Of a stretch of DNA of 64,000 nucleotides, positions 43,275-50,852 are shown piece by piece. The stretch spans positions 1 through 64,000 of the forward strand of contig CAIQCK010000016.1 of assembly GCA_903870275.1 (NCBI GenBank), in the 5' to 3' direction. The notes beneath the pieces were generated by a model that ran no database searches, was not told the DNA's origin, and saw nothing but the letters and a program-made list of their open reading frames with translations. Numbering within the stretch: position 1 is the stretch's first letter; each line of letters starts with the position of its first letter. Both the position numbers and the translations under genes were made by a program. The DNA comes from an uncultured bacterium. Its GTDB lineage: Bacteria > Verrucomicrobiota > Verrucomicrobiia > CAIQCK01.

Positions 43275-43562
43275 ATGAAAACGCTCTTCGATTCCAACAC
43301 CACGCTGGTAAGCCGCCAGATGTTTCGCGGGGCGCGTTCTTTGCTCAAGGCCCGGCTGCGGACGATAAACCCAATCCTGCGGCTCGATCCAAGCCTGCAC
43401 ATTATTTGCTCGCCGGTAGTGGGTCTGATGGAAGCCCAAGCCATCACGCATGATGCCACAGACCACGCCGCCCGCATCGGCTCTCAAGAGTTTGTTCAAG
43501 TGGTCGCGCGGCCTCATCCACACTGGCTGCTGATCGGCCACGGCAGCTTTCAAAAGTCATGA
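43275..43562 (+). CDS. Small phage protein (MKTLFDSNTT), unknown
   Basis: The 95-residue product begins MKTLFDSNTT, nearly the same as the next gene (MKTLFDSRTT), with about 27 of 30 bases shared. The rest (SPVVGLMEAQAITHDATDHA) has no recognised motif. The gene overlaps its successor by ATGA. Confidence 0.5.
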   Translation: MKTLFDSNTTLVSRQMFRGARSLLKARLRTINPILRLDPSLHIICSPVVGLMEAQAITHDATDHAARIGSQEFVQVVARPHPHWLLIGHGSFQKS

Positions 43563-43750
43563 AGACGCTCTTCGATTCCAGAACCACACGGGGCCGCGCG
43601 CCGTTCCGCTGCAAGTGGCCGGGATGCAACCAGCGCGCCAACGGCACATTCACTGACACGAGCGCGGGCGAGCCGTATCGCGTCCAGGTCTGCCGAACCC
43701 ACAGAGGCTTAATCCAAAATGGGGGGGGCAACAGCTTCGGCTTGTTTTGA
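43559..43750 (+). CDS. Small Cys-rich phage protein (MKTLFDSRTT)
   Basis: The 63-residue product has RCKWPGCNQRANGTF and RVQVCRTHRGL, giving a Cys-Cys-Cys-His set that could bind one zinc. It shares its first ten codons with the gene before it. No family is recognised; it may be a small DNA- or protein-binding zinc finger. Confidence 0.55.
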   Translation: MKTLFDSRTTRGRAPFRCKWPGCNQRANGTFTDTSAGEPYRVQVCRTHRGLIQNGGGNSFGLF

Positions 43751-43753
43751 ATT

Positions 43754-44116
43754 ATGAAGCCCGTTGATTACCGAAACGCGACCTTCGCCGACATCAAGGC
43801 GATCCTGGTGGACCTGCGCCTGGAAGTTTACGACGCGCTCAAGCGCCACGGCCCTTGCACCACAAAGCAACTGGCCGTTGCGATGCGACCCCACGATCCG
43901 TTGTTCATTCTCGATGTCCGCCCGCGCGTCACAGAGCTTTGCCAACACGGCCTCGCGGTGCTTGTCGATGATAGCGATTCACTGCCCACTGACCACTGCC
44001 CACTGCCAACTTCCTCTGGTGGCGTCTATCGCGCTTCGTCCGAGTTTGAAGCCCGCGGGTTGTTTGAAGCCGCCAAACGGCTAGCTCTCCAGGAACAGTT
44101 GTTGATGAAAGTCTAA
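43754..44116 (+). CDS. Winged-helix-like phage regulator with repeat insertion
   Basis: The 120-residue protein contains VYDALKRHGPCTTKQLAVAM and VRPRVTELCQHGLAVLVDD, a winged-helix DNA-binding pattern. The wing is interrupted by DSLPTDHCPLPTSSG, encoded by the heptamer array at 43979-44009. It is a candidate middle-gene regulator, in the region where Mu has mor. Confidence 0.55.
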   Translation: MKPVDYRNATFADIKAILVDLRLEVYDALKRHGPCTTKQLAVAMRPHDPLFILDVRPRVTELCQHGLAVLVDDSDSLPTDHCPLPTSSGGVYRASSEFEARGLFEAAKRLALQEQLLMKV

Positions 44117-44121
44117 AAACC

Positions 44122-44571
44122 ATGCCGACAAAACCAGAGGCCAAAAGTCAGAAGCCAGAGGTCAACAACGACCACCGCGTAATCGGCAGCCGCGCGATCG
44201 TGCGGATTCCTCCGGGCGCGAAGTCCGCGCCGGCGCCGTTGGAGATCATGCCGCTGTTCGCGCTGCCGCGGTGGGAAGCGCGCGGCGACAATCTCTACGC
44301 CGCGGTGGTCAGGCCGTGGCCGGCGTGGGTTCCGGTGGACGCGCAGTTGCTAAAGGCGGTCAACAAGCCGCGCAAGACGTTCCTGCGGTTGCTGACCGCG
44401 GGCATCATCAAGTCGCGCCGGCCGACGCCGCACACGCGCGAGGTCGAGGTGGAATCGCTTGTGGCCTACATGAAGGATTGCGAGGACCCGGAATATTGGA
44501 ACCGCGCCGAGCAGTGGCCGGACGGCCGCAAGATGACGCGGCTGGCGCGGTTTCGGGAGGCGATAGGATGA
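44122..44571 (+). CDS. Phage protein with helix-turn-helix-like segment, unknown
   Basis: The 149-residue protein starts MPTKPEAKSQKPEVNN (heptamer array 44136-44160). A domain with VPVDAQLLKAVNKPRKTFLR and LLTAGIIKSRRPTPHTREV looks like a DNA-binding winged or MerR-like helix part. Its stop overlaps the next start. No family is recognised. Confidence 0.5.
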   Translation: MPTKPEAKSQKPEVNNDHRVIGSRAIVRIPPGAKSAPAPLEIMPLFALPRWEARGDNLYAAVVRPWPAWVPVDAQLLKAVNKPRKTFLRLLTAGIIKSRRPTPHTREVEVESLVAYMKDCEDPEYWNRAEQWPDGRKMTRLARFREAIG

Positions 44572-45425
44572 AGACGCATGCCAGAAGCCAGCGGACAGTG
44601 GGCAGTGAACAGTGGGCAGCGGGCAGTGGGCGGTTGGAGACGGCAAGCGGAGCCTCCAGGATTCGATTTCCGGGCCTCGGCGCGCTATCGGCAGAAATCC
44701 CCAACCACAGGCGTCCGAGCGCTCCTAGCTATCCGCGAAAGTCGGCGGCGGCCCGAATTTTGGCAAAGCAGATTAAGAACCGGAATTTTTTTGCTACGGA
44801 TGCGTTGAAAAGGGTTGCTGTCCTCTGCGTCCTCTGCGCCTCGGTGGTAAACGCCGCCGAGTCACCAATCACGAGTCACCAGTTACCAGTCACCAATCAC
44901 CAATCACGCTTCGAGGCCATGCTCAACCAGATGATTGCCGAGGAATCCCGCAACGGCGCGGAGCTGCGCGGCGATGGCGGCCGGTCCCGCGGCATCCTCC
45001 ACATCCAGGCGAAGTTCTGGAGCGATGTCACCGCCTGGCGCGCGGCGCGCAAGCTGCCGACGAAACCCTACGCCTGGGTGAGCGATCCGGCCTGGAGCCG
45101 CGAGTATGGCCGCAGCGGATTGACGATGCTGGAGGAAAAGTTATCCCAGGAACGGCGACTTCCAAGCCGCAGCAGCTCGCGATCAATATCCGGCGACTTG
45201 GAAGTCGCCGCTCCCAGCGCTGGAGAAATCTACGCGGCTTGGAATCTGGGCTTTGCGAAGTTCAAAGCGCGCGGATTCGATCTGCGCCGTTGCCCGCGCC
45301 GCACGCGCGCCGCCGCCGCGGCCGTCGAGCTGGCGGTATGGGACGCGGACCTCTCGCAGCGCTTCCGCGAACTCTCCGCCGCGGGCGCGCGGCTGGCGGC
45401 GACAAGGCCGGGAGGCGTGCGATGA
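44568..45425 (+). CDS. Lysozyme/SLT-like peptidoglycan hydrolase candidate with repeat-built N-terminus
   Basis: The 285-residue protein starts at ATG 44568. Residues about 1-25 and 98-113 are heptamer-array products. VAVLCVLCASVVNAAE near 80-95 would serve as a signal peptide. From about 115, MLNQMIAEESRNGAELRGDG then GRSRGILHIQAKFW resembles the Glu...G-G-S.G..Q pattern of transglycosylase/lysozyme folds. A REP-like palindrome (45149-45214) sits between this domain and the helical tail. It could be the endolysin or an injection-stage muramidase; the fold call is tentative. Confidence 0.5.
   Translation: MKTHARSQRTVGSEQWAAGSGRLETASGASRIRFPGLGALSAEIPNHRRPSAPSYPRKSAAARILAKQIKNRNFFATDALKRVAVLCVLCASVVNAAESPITSHQLPVTNHQSRFEAMLNQMIAEESRNGAELRGDGGRSRGILHIQAKFWSDVTAWRAARKLPTKPYAWVSDPAWSREYGRSGLTMLEEKLSQERRLPSRSSSRSISGDLEVAAPSAGEIYAAWNLGFAKFKARGFDLRRCPRRTRAAAAAVELAVWDADLSQRFRELSAAGARLAATRPGGVR
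44818..44852 (+). repeat. CTCTGCGTCCTCTGCG-type dispersed repeat
   Basis: CCTCTGCGTCCTCTGCGCCT followed by CGGTGGTAAA is part of a dispersed sequence type. A related piece on the other strand lies at about 43225-43256 (CACCGAGGACGCAGAGGCC). Here it encodes much of the hydrophobic signal-like stretch VLCVLCASVVN of the hydrolase-like gene. Confidence 0.55.
44860..44908 (+). repeat. Degenerate heptamer array (AGTCACC/AATCACC type)
   Basis: Seven imperfect 7-bp units run in tandem. The same motif family forms the inverted repeat at 17799-17926 in the host part of the window. It is read as SPITSHQLPVTNHQS in the hydrolase-like protein. Confidence 0.75.
45149..45214. repeat. REP-like palindromic element, copy 2, inside a coding sequence
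   Basis: GGAACGGCGACTTCCAAGCC and GGCGACTTGGAAGTCGCCGC flank a 26-bp unrelated spacer. The right half is identical to that of copy 1 (35467-35523) for over 20 bases. The encoded SGDLEVAAPSA is the same in both host genes. Confidence 0.8.
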
Positions 45426-45610
45426 ACGAACTGCTGCTGATCAAAGAAGTTCTTCACAAGCTGCGCCGGCAATTAAGACTGGCGCGGTCGGCGGCCAAAC
45501 AGGACCCGATGCACGTCAGCTATCGCGGCGAGATCGTTGCGACCAAACGCGCCATCGGCGAGGTGGAAAAGATTTTGATCCGGGAACTTGGTTCGGGAGG
45601 CGCGCGATGA
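45422..45610 (+). CDS. Small helical phage protein, unknown
   Basis: The 62-residue protein starts at ATG 45422 (MNELLLIKEVLHKLRRQLRL) and is a predicted helix pair (YRGEIVATKRAIGEVEKILI). Overlaps of 4 bp on both sides fix it in the operon. Confidence 0.55.
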   Translation: MNELLLIKEVLHKLRRQLRLARSAAKQDPMHVSYRGEIVATKRAIGEVEKILIRELGSGGAR

Positions 45611-46185
45611 ATAACAAGCCTAACGGTTGGATCGGAGTTGACCTTGATGGGACGCTGGCTTTTTACGATGGCTGGCGCGGCGAGGACCACATTGGCTACC
45701 CAGTTCCAGCAATGGCCGAGCGCGTCAAGAAATGGCTGTCGGAAAAGCGCGACGTTCGCATTTTCACGGCACGCGTTGATGGCGGCGAAGTGGCAATTTC
45801 GATGGGCGTGAAAGAAGGCAAGAAGTTCCGCGATGTAAAACGGATCAGGCGCATCATCCAGGACTGGACTGAGAAACACTTCGGCGCGCGGCTGCCTGTC
45901 ACCAACAGTAAAGACTTCGGCATGATTGAACTTTGGGATGATCGCGCGATCCAAATCATACCGAACACGGGAGCGCGAGTGGACGCAACGCCGCGCCACT
46001 GTCAGACCTGCGGTTGGTGGTCTCAAGAATCAATCAACACGAAGTTTGAAGGTGAAGAAAACTTGACCGGTGAACGGCTGTGCCGCAGATCGCAGTACAC
46101 CAGCTTTGGCGCATACGGACAGGACGGAAAATCCATCATCACAATCGCGCAGTTCGGATGCTGTGAATGGAGGATGAAGCAATGA
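45607..46185 (+). CDS. HAD-like phosphatase domain with C-terminal Cys-rich tail
   Basis: From ATG 45607 the protein is 192 residues. WIGVDLDGTLAFYDGW carries the HAD DxDGT motif, RIFTARVDG fits motif II (Thr), and MIELWDDRAIQI the terminal acidic motif. The last 60 residues have CQTCGWW, LCRRS and FGCCEW, a possible metal site. It may act on nucleotides or phosphorylated nucleic acid ends. Related HAD proteins are common in phages of many hosts. It overlaps the next gene by ATGA. Confidence 0.7.
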   Translation: MNNKPNGWIGVDLDGTLAFYDGWRGEDHIGYPVPAMAERVKKWLSEKRDVRIFTARVDGGEVAISMGVKEGKKFRDVKRIRRIIQDWTEKHFGARLPVTNSKDFGMIELWDDRAIQIIPNTGARVDATPRHCQTCGWWSQESINTKFEGEENLTGERLCRRSQYTSFGAYGQDGKSIITIAQFGCCEWRMKQ

Positions 46186-46550
46186 CCGGCATCCTCACAG
46201 AGCCGCCGCCGTTCGATACCCGCTCTCTGGTTGGAGATCCAAAGCGCGAGAAGCCGCGATGGCCAGCAGAGGTGGCTGTTGATGTTGCTATAGAGTTGCT
46301 GGAGACGTTTCAGCCAGCGTGTGAACCGTCTTATTGCATCATCGCTGGCTCGTTGCGCCGCCGGAAAGAAACAGTGGGAGACATCGAACTGCTCGTGGTG
46401 GGAACGATCCTCGGCACGGCGGCCTCGATGCTGCTGGTGCTGATGTTGCGGGACTGGTTTCTAGCCAACGAACAACTGACCGAGCGGTTGAACATCGCGG
46501 CGTTGTTCACGCTGGTCCTGATCTTCGTGCTGCTGTTCAAGTGGAACTAA
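46182..46550 (+). CDS. Truncated PolX-like nucleotidyltransferase fused to membrane helices
   Basis: From ATG 46182 the 122-residue product has PRWPAEVAVDVAIELLETFQ then CIIAGSLRRRKETVGDIELL, the start of the polymerase-beta-type palm with GS.RR.KETVGD.E. Directly after the first acidic pair it changes to ILGTAASMLLVLMLRDWFLA and LNIAALFTLVLIFVLLFKW, two transmembrane helices. The thumb and the rest of the palm are missing, so polymerase activity is unlikely. It looks like a deletion or recombination fusion of two genes. The breakpoint is near 46400. Confidence 0.7.
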   Translation: MTGILTEPPPFDTRSLVGDPKREKPRWPAEVAVDVAIELLETFQPACEPSYCIIAGSLRRRKETVGDIELLVVGTILGTAASMLLVLMLRDWFLANEQLTERLNIAALFTLVLIFVLLFKWN

Positions 46551-46560
46551 AGGGCGCGCG

Positions 46561-46914
46561 ATGAGAAACATTTCCTTTGCCTTGACCGAAACGCAGTTCC
46601 TGGCACGCACAAAGACGGTGACGCGCCGGCTTGGCTGGAAGAATTTGAAGCCGGGCGCGATGCTCTGCGGCGTCCGCAAGGCAATGGGATTGAAGTCTGG
46701 GGAAAACATTATCCGGCTCGGCGTTATCCGCGTCATCAGCACCCGGCGCGAGCGGCTTTCGCAAATCACAGCGGCGGATTGTGTCCGCGAGGGTTTCCCC
46801 GACCTTTCGCCGCGCCAGTTTGTCCTGATGTTCAAACAGCACATGAACTGCCGGGCTTCGCGAAAGGTCACGCGGATCGAGTTCAAACATGTAAAGGAGA
46901 CGCCATGCCTGTAA
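46561..46914 (+). CDS. ASCH-domain phage protein
   Basis: The 117-residue protein begins MRNISFALTETQFLARTKTV and continues TRRLGWKNLKPGAMLC and LKSGENIIRLGVIRVISTRR, the pattern of phage ASCH (PUA-like) domains, which bind RNA or modified nucleotides and in one family deaminate or hydrolyse modified bases. The last 10 bp overlap the next gene. It forms a pair with the radical-SAM-like gene. Confidence 0.7.
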   Translation: MRNISFALTETQFLARTKTVTRRLGWKNLKPGAMLCGVRKAMGLKSGENIIRLGVIRVISTRRERLSQITAADCVREGFPDLSPRQFVLMFKQHMNCRASRKVTRIEFKHVKETPCL

Positions 46915-47630
46915 CCAGAAACTTTGAAGGCTCGAACATGTATCCCTGGGTGACGCACATGATCACCCATCACCGGGGCGCGTGCCCGCACCGCTGCGGC
47001 TACTGCTACGTGAAGAGCGGTCGCGCGGCGAGTCATTATTCTGGTCCGCTGCGGCTCAAGCCGGAGGAACTCAACACGCCGATGGCGGAGCCGGGCACTT
47101 ATTTTATCGAGCACATGTGCGACCTGTTTGCGGCGGGAGTGAAGCTGATAAATATCGCAGCCATCCTGAATCATTGTCGCCGTTGGCCCAACAACCGTTA
47201 CGTTTTTCAAACGAAGAATTTTGAACGCGTGCTAGAGATAGCGGGGATGCCTACAATCCTTTGGCCGGTGGATATGATTCTCGGTCTCACCTTGGAAAGT
47301 GACCGGTGGCACGATGCGATGGGCAGTGCTCCGCATCCGAAGTTCCGCGTGGCTGCCTTCCAGGGGCTGCGCGAATGCCGGCCGGACATCCAAACCTTCA
47401 TCACAATCGAGCCGATCCTAAACTGCAATCCATTTGACCTGGCTCAAATGGTTGCGCGCTGCCGGCCAGCGTGGGTCAACATCGGCGCCGACTCCAAAGG
47501 CCATGGCCTCGACGAGCCGGATGAAGAAACGGTGGAGATGCTGATCGGGGAACTGACGCGGTTGAAGGTTCCGATCCGGCAAAAGCACAACCTCGGCCGG
47601 CTGATCAAGAACACAGAATCGCCGGCATGA
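46905..47630 (+). CDS. Radical-SAM-like protein (phage Gp37/Gp68, DUF5131-like)
   Basis: From ATG 46905 the protein is 241 residues. ACPHRCGYCYVKSG gives a three-Cys CxxxCxxC motif for a 4Fe-4S cluster. YVFQTKNFERVL, ILGLTLESDRWH and FITIEPILNCNPF follow the order of barrel strands in the DUF5131 family, and NIGADSKGHGLDEPDEET is near the end. Such proteins are common in phages and mobile elements, with unknown substrate. Overlap with the ASCH gene suggests they act together, perhaps on DNA or RNA bases. Confidence 0.78.
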   Translation: MPVTRNFEGSNMYPWVTHMITHHRGACPHRCGYCYVKSGRAASHYSGPLRLKPEELNTPMAEPGTYFIEHMCDLFAAGVKLINIAAILNHCRRWPNNRYVFQTKNFERVLEIAGMPTILWPVDMILGLTLESDRWHDAMGSAPHPKFRVAAFQGLRECRPDIQTFITIEPILNCNPFDLAQMVARCRPAWVNIGADSKGHGLDEPDEETVEMLIGELTRLKVPIRQKHNLGRLIKNTESPA

Positions 47631-47998
47631 ACCCGAACATCCTCCATCAAGCTTCGCCACAGGGCGCGCTGACAGTTGCTCGGTTCGCGCATCTGGAACT
47701 GTTCGAGTATTGCCTGCGGACGTATCTCTTTCGCCACCTGGCTAGCAGTGATCTGACCCGCGAAGAGAAGCTGGCCAACCTGCCGATTGTTGAGGAGGAA
47801 CTGGCCACGATGCTCGGCGCGCTGCATGTGGCCAATGTGCCCGATTACAAAACCCGCACCGAAACGGTCGCGCGGGAACTCAATTTCAGAATCCGACAGG
47901 GAAAGCTGGATGAGGATCTGAAGGCCAGCGGTCAGAAGACGAACGGTGGAGGCTCGACGGAGTCTCGCCCCACCCAATTACCGGCCGCGAATCACTAA
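47627..47998 (+). CDS. Phage protein, unknown
   Basis: The 123-residue protein is mainly helical (RFAHLELFEYCLRTYLFRHL, LPIVEEELATMLGALHVANV, TETVARELNFRIRQGKLDED) with a low-complexity tail from a partial repeat. It overlaps the radical-SAM-like gene stop. No family is recognised. Confidence 0.5.
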   Translation: MNPNILHQASPQGALTVARFAHLELFEYCLRTYLFRHLASSDLTREEKLANLPIVEEELATMLGALHVANVPDYKTRTETVARELNFRIRQGKLDEDLKASGQKTNGGGSTESRPTQLPAANH

Positions 47999-48000
47999 TC

Positions 48001-48420
48001 ATGAAAAAGAAATGTTGTCCAGAGTGTGGTCAGTTGCGGCCGTTAAAAGAGTTCAACCATTGGCGCAATAGTTGCAGATTGTGCCGACGTGAAAGGCAGG
48101 CCGCTTTTCTCAAAGATCATCCTGGCTACCGGCGAAACTGGCGAAGCCGGAATCCGGGCAAGAACGCGCTCTATATGCACAGATGGCGTGCGAAACATCC
48201 CGGCGCGGCCAAGGCAATCGGTCTTCGGTTCTTTCAGGATCACAGGGATGAAATTAACCTGGGCAGAATGATCAGCCGGGTTGTTCTTACTAATGCCTAT
48301 GTGCGGCAAGTTCTGGCCGAAGCCAGCCACGTTCCACGAAATGCAATTACTCCAGACAGCATCCGCGCACGCCGAGTGCAAATCATGGTGAAACGCGATT
48401 TGGCTTGCTGGGGATTTTAA
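48001..48420 (+). CDS. Zinc-ribbon phage protein
   Basis: The 139-residue protein begins KKKCCPECGQLRPLKEFN and continues with RNSCRLCRRERQAAF, giving two CxxC pairs as in the N-terminal ribbon of many phage HNH-type proteins. The rest is basic and helical without an HNH motif. It may bind DNA. It lies just before the head genes. Confidence 0.6.
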   Translation: MKKKCCPECGQLRPLKEFNHWRNSCRLCRRERQAAFLKDHPGYRRNWRSRNPGKNALYMHRWRAKHPGAAKAIGLRFFQDHRDEINLGRMISRVVLTNAYVRQVLAEASHVPRNAITPDSIRARRVQIMVKRDLACWGF

Positions 48421-48422
48421 CA

Positions 48423-50111
48423 ATGGAATCAACCTTCTTATTCCAACCCACGCCGCATGAAGAGGCGATTGCGTTCATCCGCAACAAGCCGGTTGTCTCG
48501 CGCGAGGTGTTTGACCGGCTGCTGCCGGAGTTGAAAGCACGGGCGTTTACTATCACCGGACTTGAAGGCGCGAACGCCGCGCAGGCGGCGCTCAATGTCC
48601 GCGACCGGATCGCGGACCTGCCGGCGGGCGGCGATTGGGATAAGATCAAGGAAGACATCATCGGGGAAATCTCGCCGTGGCTGGTGGACGAAAACGCGCC
48701 GGAGGATGTTCGCGCCGAGCAGGAACGGCGCGCGGAATCAAGGGCGGAGATGTTGCTGCGGACGCACGGCTTCCAGGCTTACCAGGCGGCAAACTACGAA
48801 GTGCTCAACCGCCAGCGCGACGTGTTCCCGGCGTGGGAATATGTGACGGCCGGCGACGATCGCGTGCGTGACGAACACGCCGCGCTCAACGGATTGATCG
48901 TGCCGGCGGATTCGGATTTCTGGAGGGACCATTATCCGCCGTGGGATTGGGGTTGCCGCTGCCGCGTGGTCGGCGTGAGCAACAGCGACCTCGCCGATGC
49001 AAAGAAAGAGGATGAGGATCGGCAGCCGGAGGAACGCGCCGTGGTCGAGGGCGAGGCGCTGCGCAAGTTGAATCAAGGCGATCTTGTGTTAGGACCGGCG
49101 TTCCGCCGCGATGCGCCGGACGATCTGCGCCGGCTCGCCGGCACACAGATGGATGTGCGCTCGCCGTCCGCGCGCGCGACGACGAAATCCGAACGCGACG
49201 CGGCCTTCCAGTGGAACCCAGCGACACTGCGGCTGCCGCTGGAGGCGCTCAAGGAACGCTACGACGCGGAGACGTGGAAGGCGTTTCAGAACTTCGCCCA
49301 GGCGCAGTCGCTCGATGACAAGGGCACGACGGTCTGGCAATGGCTCGGCGGCTCGCCGATCTTTCCGCCGGAAGCGCCGCCGACACCGCCGCCCAAAGAG
49401 GCACCGGACACCATCGAAGCCGCGCTGGCACGCCTCGGCCTCGACAAGAAAGTCCAATGGACAGAAGACGACGTGCGCGCGCTGATCTCGGAACTGCGGG
49501 AAACGGCACCGGCGAAAGCGGCCGACGTTGTTTCTGAGATTCTAGGCGACAACGCCAAGGGAAAATTCTCCGCCAAGAGTGTGACGGGTGCCGTTCAGGA
49601 TTTCGTCAATTTTCTGCCTGGTCCGCTGGCGAAAAGCCTGCCAAAGTTTTCAATCTTGCTGGCGCAGTCCCTGGGCAATGATCTGGAGGGAAGCTATAGC
49701 GACACCGCCCACGTCTTAAAAATATCGAAGTCTGCGCACGCCAAGGGCGGGATGGTCAAGGTGCGCGAGACGATTTACCACGAGCTTATGCACTGGGTTC
49801 ACCTTCACGGCCCGCCTGAGTATCGCGACGCGATCAAGGCGCTTTACGACCAGCGGACGGCCGGGGAACCGTTGGTGAACGTCGGCTACACGAACCCGCT
49901 CCGCAAAGACAAATGGTGGTGGAACTACGCCGGCACGCAATATCTCACGCGGGACGAAACCAATCAGACCGTCGGCGGTCTGGAGGTGCCGACGACGCAT
50001 GTGGAACTGCTGGCCAACCCCGCGAAGCTCGCAAACATGATCAAGGAAAAACCCAACGCGTTGATTATCGAAAACCTCCGCGTTATCCTAAGTGTGTTCT
50101 TCAGCAAATAA
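48423..50111 (+). CDS. MuF-like minor head protein with zincin-like C-terminal domain
   Basis: From ATG 48423 the protein is 562 residues. The N-terminal half is a phage head morphogenesis (MuF/SPP1 gp7) domain ending in RVRDEHAALNGLIVP, FWRDHYPPWDWGCRC near 165-180. A Pro-rich linker is near 310. The last 230 residues are unrelated: YHELMHWVHLHG near 452 has an HExxH metal motif typical of zinc peptidases. MuF proteins often carry variable toxin or enzyme tails that travel with the virion. I infer an injected or processed metallopeptidase. The third metal ligand is not certain. Confidence 0.8.
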   Translation: MESTFLFQPTPHEEAIAFIRNKPVVSREVFDRLLPELKARAFTITGLEGANAAQAALNVRDRIADLPAGGDWDKIKEDIIGEISPWLVDENAPEDVRAEQERRAESRAEMLLRTHGFQAYQAANYEVLNRQRDVFPAWEYVTAGDDRVRDEHAALNGLIVPADSDFWRDHYPPWDWGCRCRVVGVSNSDLADAKKEDEDRQPEERAVVEGEALRKLNQGDLVLGPAFRRDAPDDLRRLAGTQMDVRSPSARATTKSERDAAFQWNPATLRLPLEALKERYDAETWKAFQNFAQAQSLDDKGTTVWQWLGGSPIFPPEAPPTPPPKEAPDTIEAALARLGLDKKVQWTEDDVRALISELRETAPAKAADVVSEILGDNAKGKFSAKSVTGAVQDFVNFLPGPLAKSLPKFSILLAQSLGNDLEGSYSDTAHVLKISKSAHAKGGMVKVRETIYHELMHWVHLHGPPEYRDAIKALYDQRTAGEPLVNVGYTNPLRKDKWWWNYAGTQYLTRDETNQTVGGLEVPTTHVELLANPAKLANMIKEKPNALIIENLRVILSVFFSK

Positions 50112-50128
50112 AAACCTTCCGCACAACT

Positions 50129-50371
50129 TTGGAATGGCCCGATGGCGCGAAACTCGTCATCACCGGCCGATGGGAAAGACAGCGGGATGCCGCGCCCCTC
50201 GTTTACGAGGGCGCCGCGGACCGGCTGCTCGCGCTGATGCCCTGGCGGCGCCGGCTGCCGCAAACCTACGACGGCCGCGCTTACGAAGGCGTGTGGGAAA
50301 CCATCGCCGCCAAAGCCGGCCTCAAGGTTCAGACCGAAGAAAACGGCGAGTGGGTGATGGCAGAACTTTAA
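50129..50371 (+). CDS. Small protein between MuF and gpG genes, start uncertain
   Basis: A frame ending at 50371 encodes LEWPDGAKLVITGRWERQRD and LLALMPWRRRLPQTYDGRAY, with good composition. The best start I can see is TTG at 50129 (80 residues), but no ribosome site is clear. An earlier start inside MuF is possible. Function unknown. Confidence 0.5.
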   Translation: MEWPDGAKLVITGRWERQRDAAPLVYEGAADRLLALMPWRRRLPQTYDGRAYEGVWETIAAKAGLKVQTEENGEWVMAEL

Positions 50372-50384
50372 GGGGACAAGCAAC

Positions 50385-50852
50385 ATGAGCGCCGGCCTCT
50401 CTGTTCAAATCCGCGACACGATTACGCCAGGCATGGCGAAGCTGGCGGCGAAGATCTCCGACCGGCGGCCGATCCTGGAGGCGATGCTGGTTGAGATTGA
50501 CCGCATTACGGTGCTGGCGTTCACCAACGAGATGTTGCGCGTGGCGTCGTGGGACTCGCTGAAGCGCGATCAGCAAAAGCCCGGTCGGAAAAAAGCGGGC
50601 GACGAATCCGTTCTCTTTCTTCACGGCCATCTCAATCAATCCATCGGCAGCAACCACGTCGTCACCAACGACGAAGGCCGGACCGGAACGGACGCGCCTT
50701 ACGCCGCCGCGCACCAGTTCGGATACGCGCCGCACAATCTGCCGCCGCGGCCGTTTTTTCCCTGGGTGAATCAAGAGCAGATGGCCGACTTCGCCAAAGT
50801 GCGCGTGCAACGCGTCGCACAGGACAAGATGGACCGGATGGCGCCAAAGTGA
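50385..50852 (+). CDS. Mu gpG-like virion morphogenesis protein
   Basis: The 155-residue protein fits the phage virion morphogenesis/tail completion family: GLSVQIRDTITPGMAKLAAK, SWDSLKRDQQKPGRK, LNQSIGSN, YAAAHQFGYAPHNLPPRPFF then PWVNQE. In Mu, gpG helps join tails to heads. The position after MuF and before the protease matches Mu gene order. An AAGGGGACAAG ribosome site precedes the ATG. Confidence 0.85.
   Translation: MSAGLSVQIRDTITPGMAKLAAKISDRRPILEAMLVEIDRITVLAFTNEMLRVASWDSLKRDQQKPGRKKAGDESVLFLHGHLNQSIGSNHVVTNDEGRTGTDAPYAAAHQFGYAPHNLPPRPFFPWVNQEQMADFAKVRVQRVAQDKMDRMAPK

Noticed and set aside
48886..49457. Minus-strand frames inside the MuF gene
   Set aside because: Arg/Pro-rich complements of the MuF codons, with no neighbours in that direction.
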